A DNA stretch of 44,724 bases from Methanobrevibacter sp. (GTDB lineage Archaea > Methanobacteriota > Methanobacteria > Methanobacteriales > Methanobacteriaceae), in assembly GCF_015062985.1 (NCBI RefSeq), contig NZ_SUTI01000014.1:1-44724 (forward strand). The letters run 5' to 3'. The position numbers and the translations under genes are program-made. The notes beneath the pieces were generated by a model. The model worked only from the letters and a program-made list of their open reading frames with translations. It had not been told where the DNA came from and searched no databases. Of this stretch, positions 24,373 through 33,080 are shown piece after piece (positions within the stretch are counted from its first letter, which is position 1; each line of letters begins with the position of its first letter).

Positions 24373-25389
24373 ATGAAATGTGTAAAAGTTCCATTAAGAG
24401 AATTGAATGATACCCGTATAAAATTAATGGAAAAAGGCCTGATGAATATGGAATATAGGATAAAAGCCTGTGATGATTACGGATATATTCCAATAAATGA
24501 AAATATTGACGGCTATGAAATAGTTTGCATGCACCTGGAAGCCATGAAGAAAGTGCCCCACAATTTTTCCGAATTGCTTGAGGATGAACTGACAGATGAG
24601 GAAATAGAGAATTTGAGAACTTCATTCGATACTATCGGAGACATCGTGATTTTAGAAATTCCCGATGATTTGGTTGATAAAAACCAGATAATTGGTGATG
24701 CAGCACTTAAATTTACCAAAAGAAAAGCAATTTACATGAAAAAAAGTGCAGTAAAAGGAACAACACGCGTACGCGATCTGGAATTCCTGTCTGGGGTGGA
24801 CGATTCAGTCACAATCCACAAGGAACATGGGGCAAGATTGAAGCTTGATGTTCGTGAAGTATACTTTTCACCAAGACTTGCAACCGAAAGAAAACGTGTT
24901 ATGGAAAGCGTTTGCGACGGGGAAACTATTTTAGACATGTTCTGTGGAATAGGGCCATTTCCAATTGTAATAGCTAAAAATAAGAATGTTGACATAACTG
25001 CCGTTGACATTAACCAAGCAGCCATCAGATATCTGGACGAAAACATTAAATTAAACAAGCTGAAGGGGAATATCCGCACATACTGCGGAGACATTAGGGA
25101 AGTCAGCGAAAGCTTCAACACAAAATTTGATAGGATAATAATGAACTTGCCAGGCCTTGCATATACCTTCCTTGATGTTGCTTTCCATTTAATTGAAGAC
25201 AATGGAATAATAAATTACTATGAATTTTCAGATTCATATGAGCAGGGAATAAACCGCCTGAAAGAAGCATGCGAAAAAGAAGGCAAACAGATAGAAATAA
25301 TCAGTACACGCAAAGTCAAATCCACCTCCCCCGGCGAATGGCATGTCGCAATCGACGCCAGAATCACAAGTGAAAATATTGAAAACTAA
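24373..25389 (+). CDS. trm5: tRNA (guanine37-N1)-methyltransferase
   Basis: 338 residues. A D1-like N-terminal domain (about 1-75), a D2 region with FSPRLATERKRV near 161, and a class I SAM domain with DMFCGIGPFPIVIAK near 187, AVDINQAAIRYL near 206 and the catalytic MNLPG near 248. This is the archaeal/eukaryotic Trm5 pattern; the enzyme forms m1G37 (and leads to wyosine in some archaea), preventing +1 frameshifts. Length and motifs are normal. No ribosome site precedes the ATG, in keeping with a leaderless message. Confidence 0.92.
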   Translation: MKCVKVPLRELNDTRIKLMEKGLMNMEYRIKACDDYGYIPINENIDGYEIVCMHLEAMKKVPHNFSELLEDELTDEEIENLRTSFDTIGDIVILEIPDDLVDKNQIIGDAALKFTKRKAIYMKKSAVKGTTRVRDLEFLSGVDDSVTIHKEHGARLKLDVREVYFSPRLATERKRVMESVCDGETILDMFCGIGPFPIVIAKNKNVDITAVDINQAAIRYLDENIKLNKLKGNIRTYCGDIREVSESFNTKFDRIIMNLPGLAYTFLDVAFHLIEDNGIINYYEFSDSYEQGINRLKEACEKEGKQIEIISTRKVKSTSPGEWHVAIDARITSENIEN

Positions 25390-25565
25390 TCTTCAAATCC
25401 ATAATTTAATCTGCACCCATATGGTTTAAGATTATCCATTAAACAATCAATTTTAATGCTACATAACCCTTTTAAGTTAGAATAAATAAATTATTAAATA
25501 TAAGTTAAGAACAATATTCTAATCGGATTATTGAAATAATAAAACAATAAATTTCGTGATTACTT

Positions 25566-26534
25566 ATGTATGAGCTAGTGGATGAAATTATAAACATAGA
25601 CTATGAGGATTTAAGCACCTTTGAGTTTCCCTTAAATTACAGGTTTGGATTATGCGTTAATCTAAGAGATACAAAATATGAGTTTTTAGTGCATTTCAAA
25701 ACCAACACCGATAAAGTTCTATGTTTAGGAGCAGGAGCTATGGGAAACGATTCCAAACATGACACCAGCAGACCTTTCTTTCACAGGCATGGATGGAAAT
25801 TCGATGCATCCACAATCTGGTATAATGACCCTACAAGATACCTGAATTTAAAATCAAAAGGATCATGGGGTGTTGGAACAACAGAAGATTACTTCTTAAG
25901 AAATATTGGAAATATCGTCGTTCAACTCATTGAACGCCTGAACCTGAAACGTGAAAATTTAATCTTTTATGGAAGTTCAATGGGAGGTTTTACTTCACTT
26001 CAGCTTGCTACAATGGTTAGAGATTCAATTGCACTGGCAGACATCCCACAATTAGAATTTCAAAATCATGTGAGCTATAATAAAGTTAAGCCGTATTGCT
26101 TTCCGGGATTAAGCGATGAGGAAATCTGGGACAGATTCAAACACAGATTTGATGTTATCGAACTGATGAAAAAGGAAAATTACATTCCAAAAGCAACAAT
26201 CGTTTTCAATTGCAGCAATAGGGACATTAACACCCAATACCTGGACTTCATCAAAAAAATTAATGAACTTCCGAAAATTAAGGACAAAAGCAACCATATG
26301 AAAATCGTATTCAACTACATCGATTCACATGAACCCCTTGGAAATGCTGAAAGCAGAAAGCTTGCCAACGGCATAACATCAAAAAATATGATGAGTTACT
26401 ATGATGAACTTGAGGATTCAGAGATGTATAAGGAAAATCAGAGATTGAAAGCAGAAGTAAACATGCTGCGTTCATCAAGATCATGGAAAATGACAAAACC
26501 CCTTAGAAAGATAAGGTCAATTTTTAGAAGATAA
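25566..26534 (+). CDS. alpha/beta-hydrolase-fold protein of a polysaccharide-associated type
   Basis: 322 residues. A GSSMGGF nucleophile elbow (near residue 139-145) in an alpha/beta-hydrolase fold, a possible catalytic His in DSHEPLGNAES near 258, and a C-terminal coiled coil followed by SSRSWKMTKPLRKIRSIF. That tail motif is common at the ends of glycosyltransferases and cell-surface polysaccharide enzymes. It may be an accessory esterase in surface-glycan assembly, but no glycosyltransferase gene is adjacent. The ATG at 25566 has only a weak ribosome site. Confidence 0.6.
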   Translation: MYELVDEIINIDYEDLSTFEFPLNYRFGLCVNLRDTKYEFLVHFKTNTDKVLCLGAGAMGNDSKHDTSRPFFHRHGWKFDASTIWYNDPTRYLNLKSKGSWGVGTTEDYFLRNIGNIVVQLIERLNLKRENLIFYGSSMGGFTSLQLATMVRDSIALADIPQLEFQNHVSYNKVKPYCFPGLSDEEIWDRFKHRFDVIELMKKENYIPKATIVFNCSNRDINTQYLDFIKKINELPKIKDKSNHMKIVFNYIDSHEPLGNAESRKLANGITSKNMMSYYDELEDSEMYKENQRLKAEVNMLRSSRSWKMTKPLRKIRSIFRR

Positions 26535-26556
26535 AAAAATGAGGGAAATCCCCCTC
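26535..26556 (-). terminator. terminator hairpin between the hydrolase gene and mtnA
   Basis: GAGGG (26541-26545) pairs with CCCTC (26552-26556). On the minus strand it is followed by ATTTTTTTATC, so it would end mtnA transcripts. It lies 8 bp past the mtnA stop and could also stop the plus-strand transcript less efficiently. Confidence 0.5.
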
Positions 26557-26563
26557 TAATCAA

Positions 26564-27496
26564 TTAAATAGGTTTAATAATTCCTTTTTCTGTTATGATA
26601 CCTGTAACTAATTCACTTGGAGTTATATCAAAAGCAGGATTAATAACTTCAGTTCCTTCCGGACAGATTCTGGCTCCGCCATAATATCTTACCTCATCAC
26701 CATCTCTTTCTTCGATTACAGTATCATAAATGGATATTTCATTATCAAAAGTGGAATAAGGTGCAGCAACATAGAATGGAATATCATGATGTTTGGCGGC
26801 TAAAGCAACCATAAATGAACCGACCTTATTTACAACACCACCTTTAGCAATCCTATCCGCTCCGATTACAACTTTATCAATGACGCCCTGTGACATAAGA
26901 TATCCTGATGCAACATCCGGAATCAGTTTAACCGGAATATTCTCTTGTTGCATTTCCCAAACGCTTAAGCTAGCCCCTTGGCCTCTCGGACGGGTTTCAT
27001 CACAGATAACATTAATATTTTTTCCTTGTTCGTGTGCTGCTCTAAATACTCCAAGAGCTGTTCCATAGTCGACACAGGCAAGAGCGCCCGCATTACAATG
27101 AGTCAAAATTGTGTCACCATCATCAATTACTTCAGCACCGTATTTTCCGATGGCTCTGTTGGTTGCCATGTCTTCCTCATACATTTTTAAAGCCTCGGAC
27201 AAGGCATCATCTTCACTATTTAAGACCCTGTCAACAGCCCAAAACAGATTTACTGCAGTAGGCCTTGCTGCTTTAATTTCTTCTGCAGCTTTATCCAAAT
27301 CTACACCTTGAATATCGGCCAGTGCCATACCAAAAGCGGCGGATACCCCGATAGCTGGAGCTCCACGCACAGTCATATTCTTAATTGCAGTAATTACATC
27401 CTGATAATTATCACAATAAACATAAGTCAATTCATCAGGAAGTTTTCTTTGATCAATAAGCTTTAATTTGTTATCTTCCCATTCAAGTGTTTTCAT
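26564..27496 (-). CDS. mtnA: S-methyl-5-thioribose-1-phosphate isomerase (eIF2B-like family)
   Basis: 310 residues. MtnA hallmarks: MTVRGAPAIGVSAAFGMALA (about 41-60), LTHCNAGALACVDYGTALG with the catalytic Cys near 134, a CDETRPRGQGASLSVWEM motif and the catalytic Asp in VIGADRIAKGGVVNKVG. These are the residues for aldose-ketose isomerisation in methionine salvage. Archaeal ribose-1,5-bisphosphate isomerase is a related alternative, but the RGAPAIG and CNAGALA signatures fit MtnA better. It is monocistronic. Confidence 0.9.
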   Translation of the reverse strand: MKTLEWEDNKLKLIDQRKLPDELTYVYCDNYQDVITAIKNMTVRGAPAIGVSAAFGMALADIQGVDLDKAAEEIKAARPTAVNLFWAVDRVLNSEDDALSEALKMYEEDMATNRAIGKYGAEVIDDGDTILTHCNAGALACVDYGTALGVFRAAHEQGKNINVICDETRPRGQGASLSVWEMQQENIPVKLIPDVASGYLMSQGVIDKVVIGADRIAKGGVVNKVGSFMVALAAKHHDIPFYVAAPYSTFDNEISIYDTVIEERDGDEVRYYGGARICPEGTEVINPAFDITPSELVTGIITEKGIIKPI

Positions 27497-27641
27497 GTTA
27501 ACACCATATAAAAAAAGTTTAAAAATATTGAAAGCATAATTAACGTTAGTTTCTAATTTATTTTATTGTATAAAAAATACAATTAAAGGTTTTATAATTA
27601 TGCTTTCCCGTCTAATTTAATATCCAAAATGGATTGATTAG

Positions 27642-27662
27642 AGATGTATTAGAAATACATCT
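27642..27662. repeat. 9-bp hairpin in the mtnA-ppaC intergenic region
   Basis: AGATGTATT and AATACATCT form a perfect 9-bp stem with a 3-nt AGA loop. On the plus strand it is followed by ATTTTATATTTATA, a weak terminator-like context, although no plus-strand gene ends here. It stands about 145 bp upstream of mtnA. The rest of the 249-bp gap shows nothing else clear. Confidence 0.4.
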
Positions 27663-27720
27663 ATTTTATATTTATACCCTAATCATTTATAAATCTTACT
27701 TAAAACCAATAAGAAAACAT

Positions 27721-27747
27721 AATTATTTAGTAATACTAAAAATAATT
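27721..27747 (-). terminator. AT-only hairpin at the end of ppaC
   Basis: AATTATTTAGTA (27721-27732) pairs with 27734-27747 with a two-base bulge. It overlaps the ppaC stop codon. There is no strong T-tract on the minus strand, so a terminator role is only possible. Confidence 0.3.
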
Positions 27748-28666
27748 ATGCGTTTTCAGTCATAATAGGCACTACTTGTTTTTTACGTGAAACAACACCC
27801 TCAAGTAAAACAGTATTGTCCTCTAATTTAACTCCATATGCTTTTTCAACTAAGCTTGAGTCTTTTCCAAGTGCAATTACTTGTGAATTGCTGTTAACAA
27901 TATCAGTTATTAAAAGCATGAACAAATCAAGGTCTTCCTCTTCTATAATTTTATTCATTCCCTCTTCCAAATCATCTTTTAATGCCATGACATCTGAAAT
28001 GTCTGCAGTGTTGACTTGGTTTACAATTGATTTTACATCTTTAAAGTCAATCTGTTTAGCATCAAGGGATAAAATTTCATCAATTGAAAAGCTGCTTAAA
28101 TCAGTTCCTGCCTTAAGCATTTCTAAACCGTATTCCTCATAGTCTATTTCTGCGAGTTCTGCAAGTTTTTCAACAGCGGCTTTGTCGTCTTCAGTGGTTG
28201 TTGGAGATTTTAAAAGCAAAGTATCTGAAATGATAGCTGATAACATTAATGTTGCTATCTCTTTAGTGATTTCAACATTGTTTTCTTCATATAATTTACA
28301 TAAGATAGTTTCAGTACATCCTACCGGTTCAAATCTTAAAAATAATGGATAGGAAGTTTCTAAAGCTAATTTATGATGGTCGACAACTTTTAAAATATTA
28401 GCATTTTCCAAATTGTCCACAGATTCCGCTGGAGAGTTATGATCTACCAAAATAACATTTGCACCATCTTCAACACTTTCCAAAAGTTCCGGTGCATCCA
28501 TATCCAAATATTCTAAAATGAATTCAGTCTCTTTATTTATATTTCCTAATCTGTAAGCTTTAGCATCAGCATTTCCCAATTCATTTTCCAAGTTAGTCAT
28601 TACTAAACTGGAAGTAATTGAATCACTATCCGGACTTTTATGTCCAAAAACATAAGTTTCAACCAT
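27746..28666 (-). CDS. ppaC: manganese-dependent inorganic pyrophosphatase (family II, DHH)
   Basis: 306 residues. The family II motifs are all present: VFGHKSPDSDSI at 6-17, VDHNSPAES near 74, the DHH signature VVDHHKL near 96, SAIISDT near 146, and SRKKQVVPIM (the RKKQ of the C-terminal DHHA2 domain) near 292. It hydrolyses pyrophosphate in the cytoplasm. Length is normal and it is transcribed alone. Confidence 0.95.
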   Translation of the reverse strand: MVETYVFGHKSPDSDSITSSLVMTNLENELGNADAKAYRLGNINKETEFILEYLDMDAPELLESVEDGANVILVDHNSPAESVDNLENANILKVVDHHKLALETSYPLFLRFEPVGCTETILCKLYEENNVEITKEIATLMLSAIISDTLLLKSPTTTEDDKAAVEKLAELAEIDYEEYGLEMLKAGTDLSSFSIDEILSLDAKQIDFKDVKSIVNQVNTADISDVMALKDDLEEGMNKIIEEEDLDLFMLLITDIVNSNSQVIALGKDSSLVEKAYGVKLEDNTVLLEGVVSRKKQVVPIMTENA

Positions 28667-29022
28667 ATTATCGTTTTCCTCTAAATTTTATATCAGTTAA
28701 AATTATCTTTTTCATCTCTATTTAATGTTGTGATGGAAGCAGATTTTAAAGCTAACTCCTAAATTCTTTAAGTTATTTCTCAAAAAATAATACTTTCTTT
28801 TTAATTTCCCGATTTTGGTAGTGACTGAAAGTGAGTCATATTGAGCTTGCCTATAATTACATGAGATAAGATGTCAAAGATTAATACAAATAATCATGAT
28901 ACTTTTTTATTATGAAATAAAGATATTTAACTATAACCCGATTTAAAATGCAACAGATTAAAATTTAAATTTGAAATCAAACATAATTATTAATAATACT
29001 AATAAAGAAAATAGGGATTGAA
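28667..29022. other. intergenic region between ppaC and the STAS pseudogene
   Basis: About 355 bp, AT-rich, with no credible gene. It contains the minus-strand promoter of ppaC near 28680-28720 and, at the right-hand end, the leader of the STAS gene with GGGATT before its ATG. Only short inverted repeats such as TGACT/AGTCA near 28821-28838 are visible. Confidence 0.45.
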
Positions 29023-29315
29023 ATGGAATTAATAAAAGAATATAATGAAAAAGAATTATAACTGTCACTGGAAAAATCGATACAACTACCGCACCAGATT
29101 TTGAAAATGAAATAATGGATGAAATAAACAACTTTGATTCATTAATTTTAAATTTAACAGATTTGGAATACATTTCCAGTGCAGGATTAAGGGTTTTAAT
29201 TATTACAGAAAAAAAATTAAAAGCAGAGGGCATTCCTTTTGTCATTAAAGTCAATGACACTATAAAAGAGATTCTTGTAATGTCCGGTTTCGATAAACTC
29301 TTAAATATCGAGTAA
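29023..29315 (+). pseudogene. frameshifted STAS-domain (anti-sigma factor antagonist-like) gene
   Basis: Reading from the ATG at 29023 gives MELIKEYNEKEL and then TAA at 29059-29061. One base later in frame the protein continues ITVTGKIDTTTAPDFENEIM and runs through LEYISSAGLRVLIITEKK to the stop at 29315. Joined across a single missing base near 29053-29060, the product is a complete STAS domain of about 97 residues with the phosphorylatable Ser in YISSAGL. The downstream piece alone (ATG at 29115) lacks the first strands and has no ribosome site. This is either a recent pseudogene or a sequencing error in an AT-rich run. Confidence 0.75.
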
Positions 29316-29329
29316 AAATAAGAAAATGA

Positions 29330-29351
29330 GAATGAAACTTCGTTTACATTC
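29330..29351 (-). terminator. hairpin between the STAS gene and nifB
   Basis: GAATGAAAC (29330-29338) pairs with GTTTACATTC (29342-29351) with one bulged A and a 3-nt loop. On the minus strand TCATTTTCTTATTTTTAC follows. It lies about 30 bp past the nifB stop and could serve both convergent genes. Confidence 0.5.
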
Positions 29352-29382
29352 TTATTCTATTAAAATAATAAAAAAAAATTAT

Positions 29383-30249
29383 TTAGTAATGACTTTGTGG
29401 AGTCATTCCTAAATGATGATCTTCACTTTTTTTACCTGGTATTCCATATGCATCTGCCCTACATTGAGTGCATGCTCTGAATACTGGAATAATCTCTTCA
29501 ACTTGTTCCCTGATACTTTCCATCATGGAACAGTCAGGTCTTTCAAGGTCTTTCATTTTTCCCAATGGGATTAAAGGTAAAACATTCATTAAAGCTGCTC
29601 CGCGTTTTTCAACTTCACGAGCAATATCAACAATGTGTTCATCATTTACTCCAGGAATCAGGACTGAATTAACTTTAACCACCAAATCATTAGCCGCTGC
29701 TTTTTCAACACCATCCAATTGATTTTTAATTAAAATTTCTACAGCTTCACGACCTTTGTAGACTTTTCCTTCGTATTTAATGAAAGAATAAATTTTTTCG
29801 GCAATTTCCGGATCGACTGCATTAATTGTAACTGTGACAGAGTTTACTCCAAGTTCTGCAAGCTTATCTGCATATTTTGGAAGTAAAAGACCATTTGTAC
29901 TCATACATTTAATTAAATCAGGCTGTTCACTAGCTAACTTTTCGAAAAATTCAAATGTTTCCTCATTAGCTAAGGAATCACCCGGTCCAGCCACACCGAC
30001 AACAGAAATAGGACCTTCTGCAGTAACGTCATTAATATGAGTGATTGCATCGTCAGGTTTCATAATGCAGCTTGTTACACCTGGCCTGTCCTCTTCATTG
30101 TTAATATCCCTTGTACAGAAGTTACAAAAGATATTACACTTTGGTGCAACTGGTACATGTGCTCTACCGACTTTATCATGCATTTTTTCATTAAAACATG
30201 GATGTGCTCTTGTAATATGTGCAAATCTTGAACCTTTATGTTCATTCAT
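29383..30249 (-). CDS. nifB: NifB-type radical SAM protein (Fe-S-C cluster assembly)
   Basis: 288 residues from the ATG at 30249, which has AAGGAGGGG 7 bases upstream; a longer in-frame reading to 30303 lacks a site. The radical SAM motif is C38, C42, C45 in PKCNIFCNFC, preceded by the NifB-typical AHPCF Cys (C18), followed by GVAGPGDSLAN near 98 and ending with ACTQCRADAYGIPGKK. This is the short archaeal NifB without a NifX domain. NifB builds the 8Fe-9S-C precursor of nitrogenase cofactors. No nifHDK is in this window; the gene follows the mmp17 gene. Confidence 0.92.
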   Translation of the reverse strand: MNEHKGSRFAHITRAHPCFNEKMHDKVGRAHVPVAPKCNIFCNFCTRDINNEEDRPGVTSCIMKPDDAITHINDVTAEGPISVVGVAGPGDSLANEETFEFFEKLASEQPDLIKCMSTNGLLLPKYADKLAELGVNSVTVTINAVDPEIAEKIYSFIKYEGKVYKGREAVEILIKNQLDGVEKAAANDLVVKVNSVLIPGVNDEHIVDIAREVEKRGAALMNVLPLIPLGKMKDLERPDCSMMESIREQVEEIIPVFRACTQCRADAYGIPGKKSEDHHLGMTPQSHY

Positions 30250-30300
30250 AATACTACCCCTCCTTAAAATATAACTCCTGTTATTTTGTATTGATACGAA

Positions 30301-30312
30301 CAAATATATAAA
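30301..30312 (-). promoter_or_regulatory. TATA box for nifB
   Basis: GGTTTATATATTT on the minus strand predicts a start near 30280, leaving a leader of about 30 nt with a strong ribosome site. nifB can therefore be transcribed apart from the marker-protein operon. Confidence 0.5.
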
Positions 30313-30317
30313 CCTTT

Positions 30318-30878
30318 CTATTTGCCATTATTTAGTTCATCAATATATTCATGAGCTTTTTCAATCCATGCATCCTTAATTAACTCATCAGTAGCTACAA
30401 CAGTTACAATATCCTCAGTAGACAAGTCTTTAATAATTTTAAATCCTTCAGGCAAAATTCTGAAGATTGCATCATAAACACGCCTTTGTAAATTAGAATG
30501 AGGGTCATCGACAACTTCAGATTTTAAACTGGTGTAATCTCCTTTAATCTCAAGTTGATACCTGTTCGGTTGATAAATTTCATCCCTTGAAAATTGCCTC
30601 CATAACAATTTCAATATGTTAGGAAGATAATTCTCATTATCAATCAAAATTGTAGTTACATCATTTTCTTTATTATAAGTTAAATTGGCCACATCCTCAA
30701 ACAAAATAGCATTGGAGGTTTTTCTCATTTTAATGGCCAATACGAAAACAGGGTCATCCGGGTTAACATAAGCTTTCAAATCATCAACAGCTGATCCCAA
30801 GACCAAGTCTTGGAAGATTTGTTTAATGATGATTTCATAAACTTCTGCGCCCCTCTCATCATAGCATTCAACTAACAT
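30318..30878 (-). CDS. methanogenesis marker protein 17
   Basis: 186 residues, matching the methanogenesis marker 17 family in length and in its place after marker 15 (MLVECYDERGAEVYE at the start; YQLEIKGDYTSLKSEVVDDPH in the middle). Recent work on methyl-coenzyme M reductase activation places Mmp17 with McrC, Mmp3, Mmp7 and component A2 in an ATP-dependent complex holding nitrogenase-cofactor-like clusters; this is recalled from literature. It lies 21 bp downstream of the marker 15 gene and 68 bp ahead of nifB. Confidence 0.85.
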   Translation of the reverse strand: MLVECYDERGAEVYEIIIKQIFQDLVLGSAVDDLKAYVNPDDPVFVLAIKMRKTSNAILFEDVANLTYNKENDVTTILIDNENYLPNILKLLWRQFSRDEIYQPNRYQLEIKGDYTSLKSEVVDDPHSNLQRRVYDAIFRILPEGFKIIKDLSTEDIVTVVATDELIKDAWIEKAHEYIDELNNGK

Positions 30879-30899
30879 CTAACCAACCCTTTAATATGT

Positions 30900-32141
30900 T
30901 TATTTATCATCATGTCTGTGTCCCATTCCGGATACTAATAGAGCTGCGCCCACAGCACCGATATGTTGAGAATATTCAGGAACAATGACTTCAATTCCAC
31001 CTAAAGTTTCACTCACAGCTTCAACAAGACCGGAAATCAAACTTGTTCCACCTACTTGAATTAAAGGTTCACGGATATCAATTTCCTGCAATTGTTGTTC
31101 ATAAACCTGTTCAGATACTGAATGACATGCCGCAGCTGCAACATCTGCCTTGGAACCTCCTGCTGCAAGTGTTGTAACAAGGTCCTGAATACCGAATACA
31201 ATACAGTAAGAGTTTAGCATAGCTTTTCTCCAGTCACCCTGTACTGCAAGAGGACCTAATTCAGTGATGTCCACATCTAACCTACGGGAAGTCATATCCA
31301 AGAATCTTCCGGATGCTCCTGCACAGATACCACCCATGGTAAAGTTATCCGGAATACCATTGTTAACGGTAATTACCTTGTTATCCATACCTCCAATATC
31401 AAGCACTGTTGCTTCGCCTTTTTGACAATCGGCTAGATAAACTGCACCTTTTGCATTGACGGACAACTCTTCCTGAATGAGTTCAGCAGCAAATTCCTGA
31501 CCCATTGTGAATCTGCCGTAACCGGTTGTTCCAATACCATCCACATCATCCCATCCATAATCAGTGTTGGAAAATGCTTCGGCAGCTGCTGTTTTAGCAG
31601 ACTCAATGATGTCTTTGGTAGCAGTCCAACCTGTTCCAATCACCTGGTTATTTTCCATGAGAACCGCTTTTGTAGTTGTTGAACCGGAGTCTAAACCAAG
31701 AGTAAGGCCTTCTTGTTTTTCACGGGCAAGAATACTTCTACGAGTTACAGTAGTAGCCAATGCTTCCATACGAATAAACAATTCATCAGCTTTTGTTCTT
31801 TCAGTGAAAGAATAGGTAACTACTGGGATACGTGTATTATTCTGGATAAATCTCCTAACTTCATTTCTCACCAGTGCCGCTTCAGCACATCTGAAGCATG
31901 TTGCAATGAATACTGCATCAGGCTTGGACCTGCCTTCAACAATAGCCATAGCTCTTGCAATCATTAATTTCAAACTTGAACTTTGAGCTGAAAATCCAAA
32001 TTTCTCATAAGATTCATCAATGTAATCTAAATCAATTTCAGGAAGAACAATTTCAGCACCAAACTTATTTGCTGCCTTTTCGATTTCTTTTTGAATTCCA
32101 CTATATTCTGTTCCACATGAAACTAAAGCAATTTTAACCAT
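30900..32141 (-). CDS. methanogenesis marker protein 15 (BadF/HgdC-type ATPase)
   Basis: 413 residues from the ATG at 32141, which has GAGGAGG just upstream, inside the end of the marker 5 gene; the in-frame codon at 32171 has no site. The protein has an N-terminal domain of about 135 residues and then an actin-like/BadF-BadG ATPase core with GLDSGSTTTKAVLM near 144, DIGGMDNKVI near 243, FTMGGICAGASGRFL near 261 and VGGTSLISGL near 356. Cysteines in MGGICAG fit the cluster-binding site of activases such as HgdC. It is probably an ATP-driven reductive activator; target unproven. Confidence 0.88.
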   Translation of the reverse strand: MVKIALVSCGTEYSGIQKEIEKAANKFGAEIVLPEIDLDYIDESYEKFGFSAQSSSLKLMIARAMAIVEGRSKPDAVFIATCFRCAEAALVRNEVRRFIQNNTRIPVVTYSFTERTKADELFIRMEALATTVTRRSILAREKQEGLTLGLDSGSTTTKAVLMENNQVIGTGWTATKDIIESAKTAAAEAFSNTDYGWDDVDGIGTTGYGRFTMGQEFAAELIQEELSVNAKGAVYLADCQKGEATVLDIGGMDNKVITVNNGIPDNFTMGGICAGASGRFLDMTSRRLDVDITELGPLAVQGDWRKAMLNSYCIVFGIQDLVTTLAAGGSKADVAAAACHSVSEQVYEQQLQEIDIREPLIQVGGTSLISGLVEAVSETLGGIEVIVPEYSQHIGAVGAALLVSGMGHRHDDK

Positions 32142-32145
32142 ATTA

Positions 32146-32601
32146 TTATTCCTCCTCAACAGTTTCTTCAAGAGAATCTACAAACTCGTTAATTTGATTT
32201 ACCATAACATAGGTTTCATCCTGATTGGTTGGGTATGTTAGTTCCAATACAGGAATTCCTTTGTTTCTGAGCAAGAATATTGATAATTCATTAGTTCTTG
32301 CACATCCGATACAACCGAAACCATATGGAGCACCATCAACAACAATAGCTGCTTCTGCTTCATCTATAAGAGGTCCGATAATTGCCATTCTTCCACGAAC
32401 ACCGGAAGGCACTTCAATTGCAGCATATTTAAGTCCTTTAATAGGATCTTCTTCAGTAATATTCATCGGTGGAGAATCAATCTCCGGGTCTTTGATTTTT
32501 TGCCTAATTTGTTTTTGTAAAACTAAAGGAGTATGACCTTTTCTTTCAAGTAAATCTGCTAATATTAATGAATTTGGAGGATAAAGAGCTATTTTAACCA
32601 T
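32146..32601 (-). CDS. methanogenesis marker protein 5
   Basis: 151 residues. Starts MVKIALYPPNSLILADL, followed by a GRMAIIGPLIDEAEAAIVVD strand region and GFGCIGCARTNEL with two Cys (CIGC) that could bind metal. The size and position between markers 6 and 15 match the marker 5 family. The ATG has GGTGAAA directly before it. The stop is 4 bp from the start of the marker 15 gene. Confidence 0.85.
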   Translation of the reverse strand: MVKIALYPPNSLILADLLERKGHTPLVLQKQIRQKIKDPEIDSPPMNITEEDPIKGLKYAAIEVPSGVRGRMAIIGPLIDEAEAAIVVDGAPYGFGCIGCARTNELSIFLLRNKGIPVLELTYPTNQDETYVMVNQINEFVDSLEETVEEE

Positions 32602-32609
32602 ATTTTCAC

Positions 32610-33080
32610 CTATTCCTTATTTTCTAAACATTCATTCATGATTTTTTTAAATTCGTCAACATCAACCGGTTTTTTCTCTTCAATTTCCACTTCTTTAGGA
32701 TTTTCTAAAGCTTCAGAAACAAAACCAAGTATTCTATATTCCTTTTCCATTTGATGGAAACCTTCTCTAGGACCAAACCTATGACCCCTACACCTTCTAG
32801 GATCACCTGGAGCGAATCCTCTTTCTTTTGTGAAAATGTGGTTCGGATCTAGTTTTCTTATCTTTTCAATAGCTTTGTAAACATGCTCACTTTTTCCACT
32901 AATCATAGAGCCATAACAAGTGTTCTTTATTGTGAGTGGTAAACCAAGCATATGAAACTCACTAACAATCTGCTGTTCACTTACATGGGCTCCCGGTCCG
33001 ATGAAAATCATACGGGTAATTACATCCGGATCCCAATCTTCTGTACCTAAATCAGGACTCATGGTTAGATTCTGTGACAT
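32610..33080 (-). CDS. methanogenesis marker protein 6
   Basis: 156 residues. Features: TRMIFIGPGAHVSEQQIVSE near 21, a conserved Cys in IKNTCYGSMISG and the basic GDPRRCRGHRFGPREGF segment near 102. These match the marker 6 family found only in methanogens. The ATG at 33080 has GGAG 10 bases upstream and begins inside the end of the marker 3 gene (29-bp overlap). The function is not established. Confidence 0.85.
   Translation of the reverse strand: MSQNLTMSPDLGTEDWDPDVITRMIFIGPGAHVSEQQIVSEFHMLGLPLTIKNTCYGSMISGKSEHVYKAIEKIRKLDPNHIFTKERGFAPGDPRRCRGHRFGPREGFHQMEKEYRILGFVSEALENPKEVEIEEKKPVDVDEFKKIMNECLENKE

Noticed and set aside
30037..30274. plus-strand frames opposite the start of nifB
   Set aside because: Both are shadows of nifB, whose motifs and ribosome site fix the real frame.
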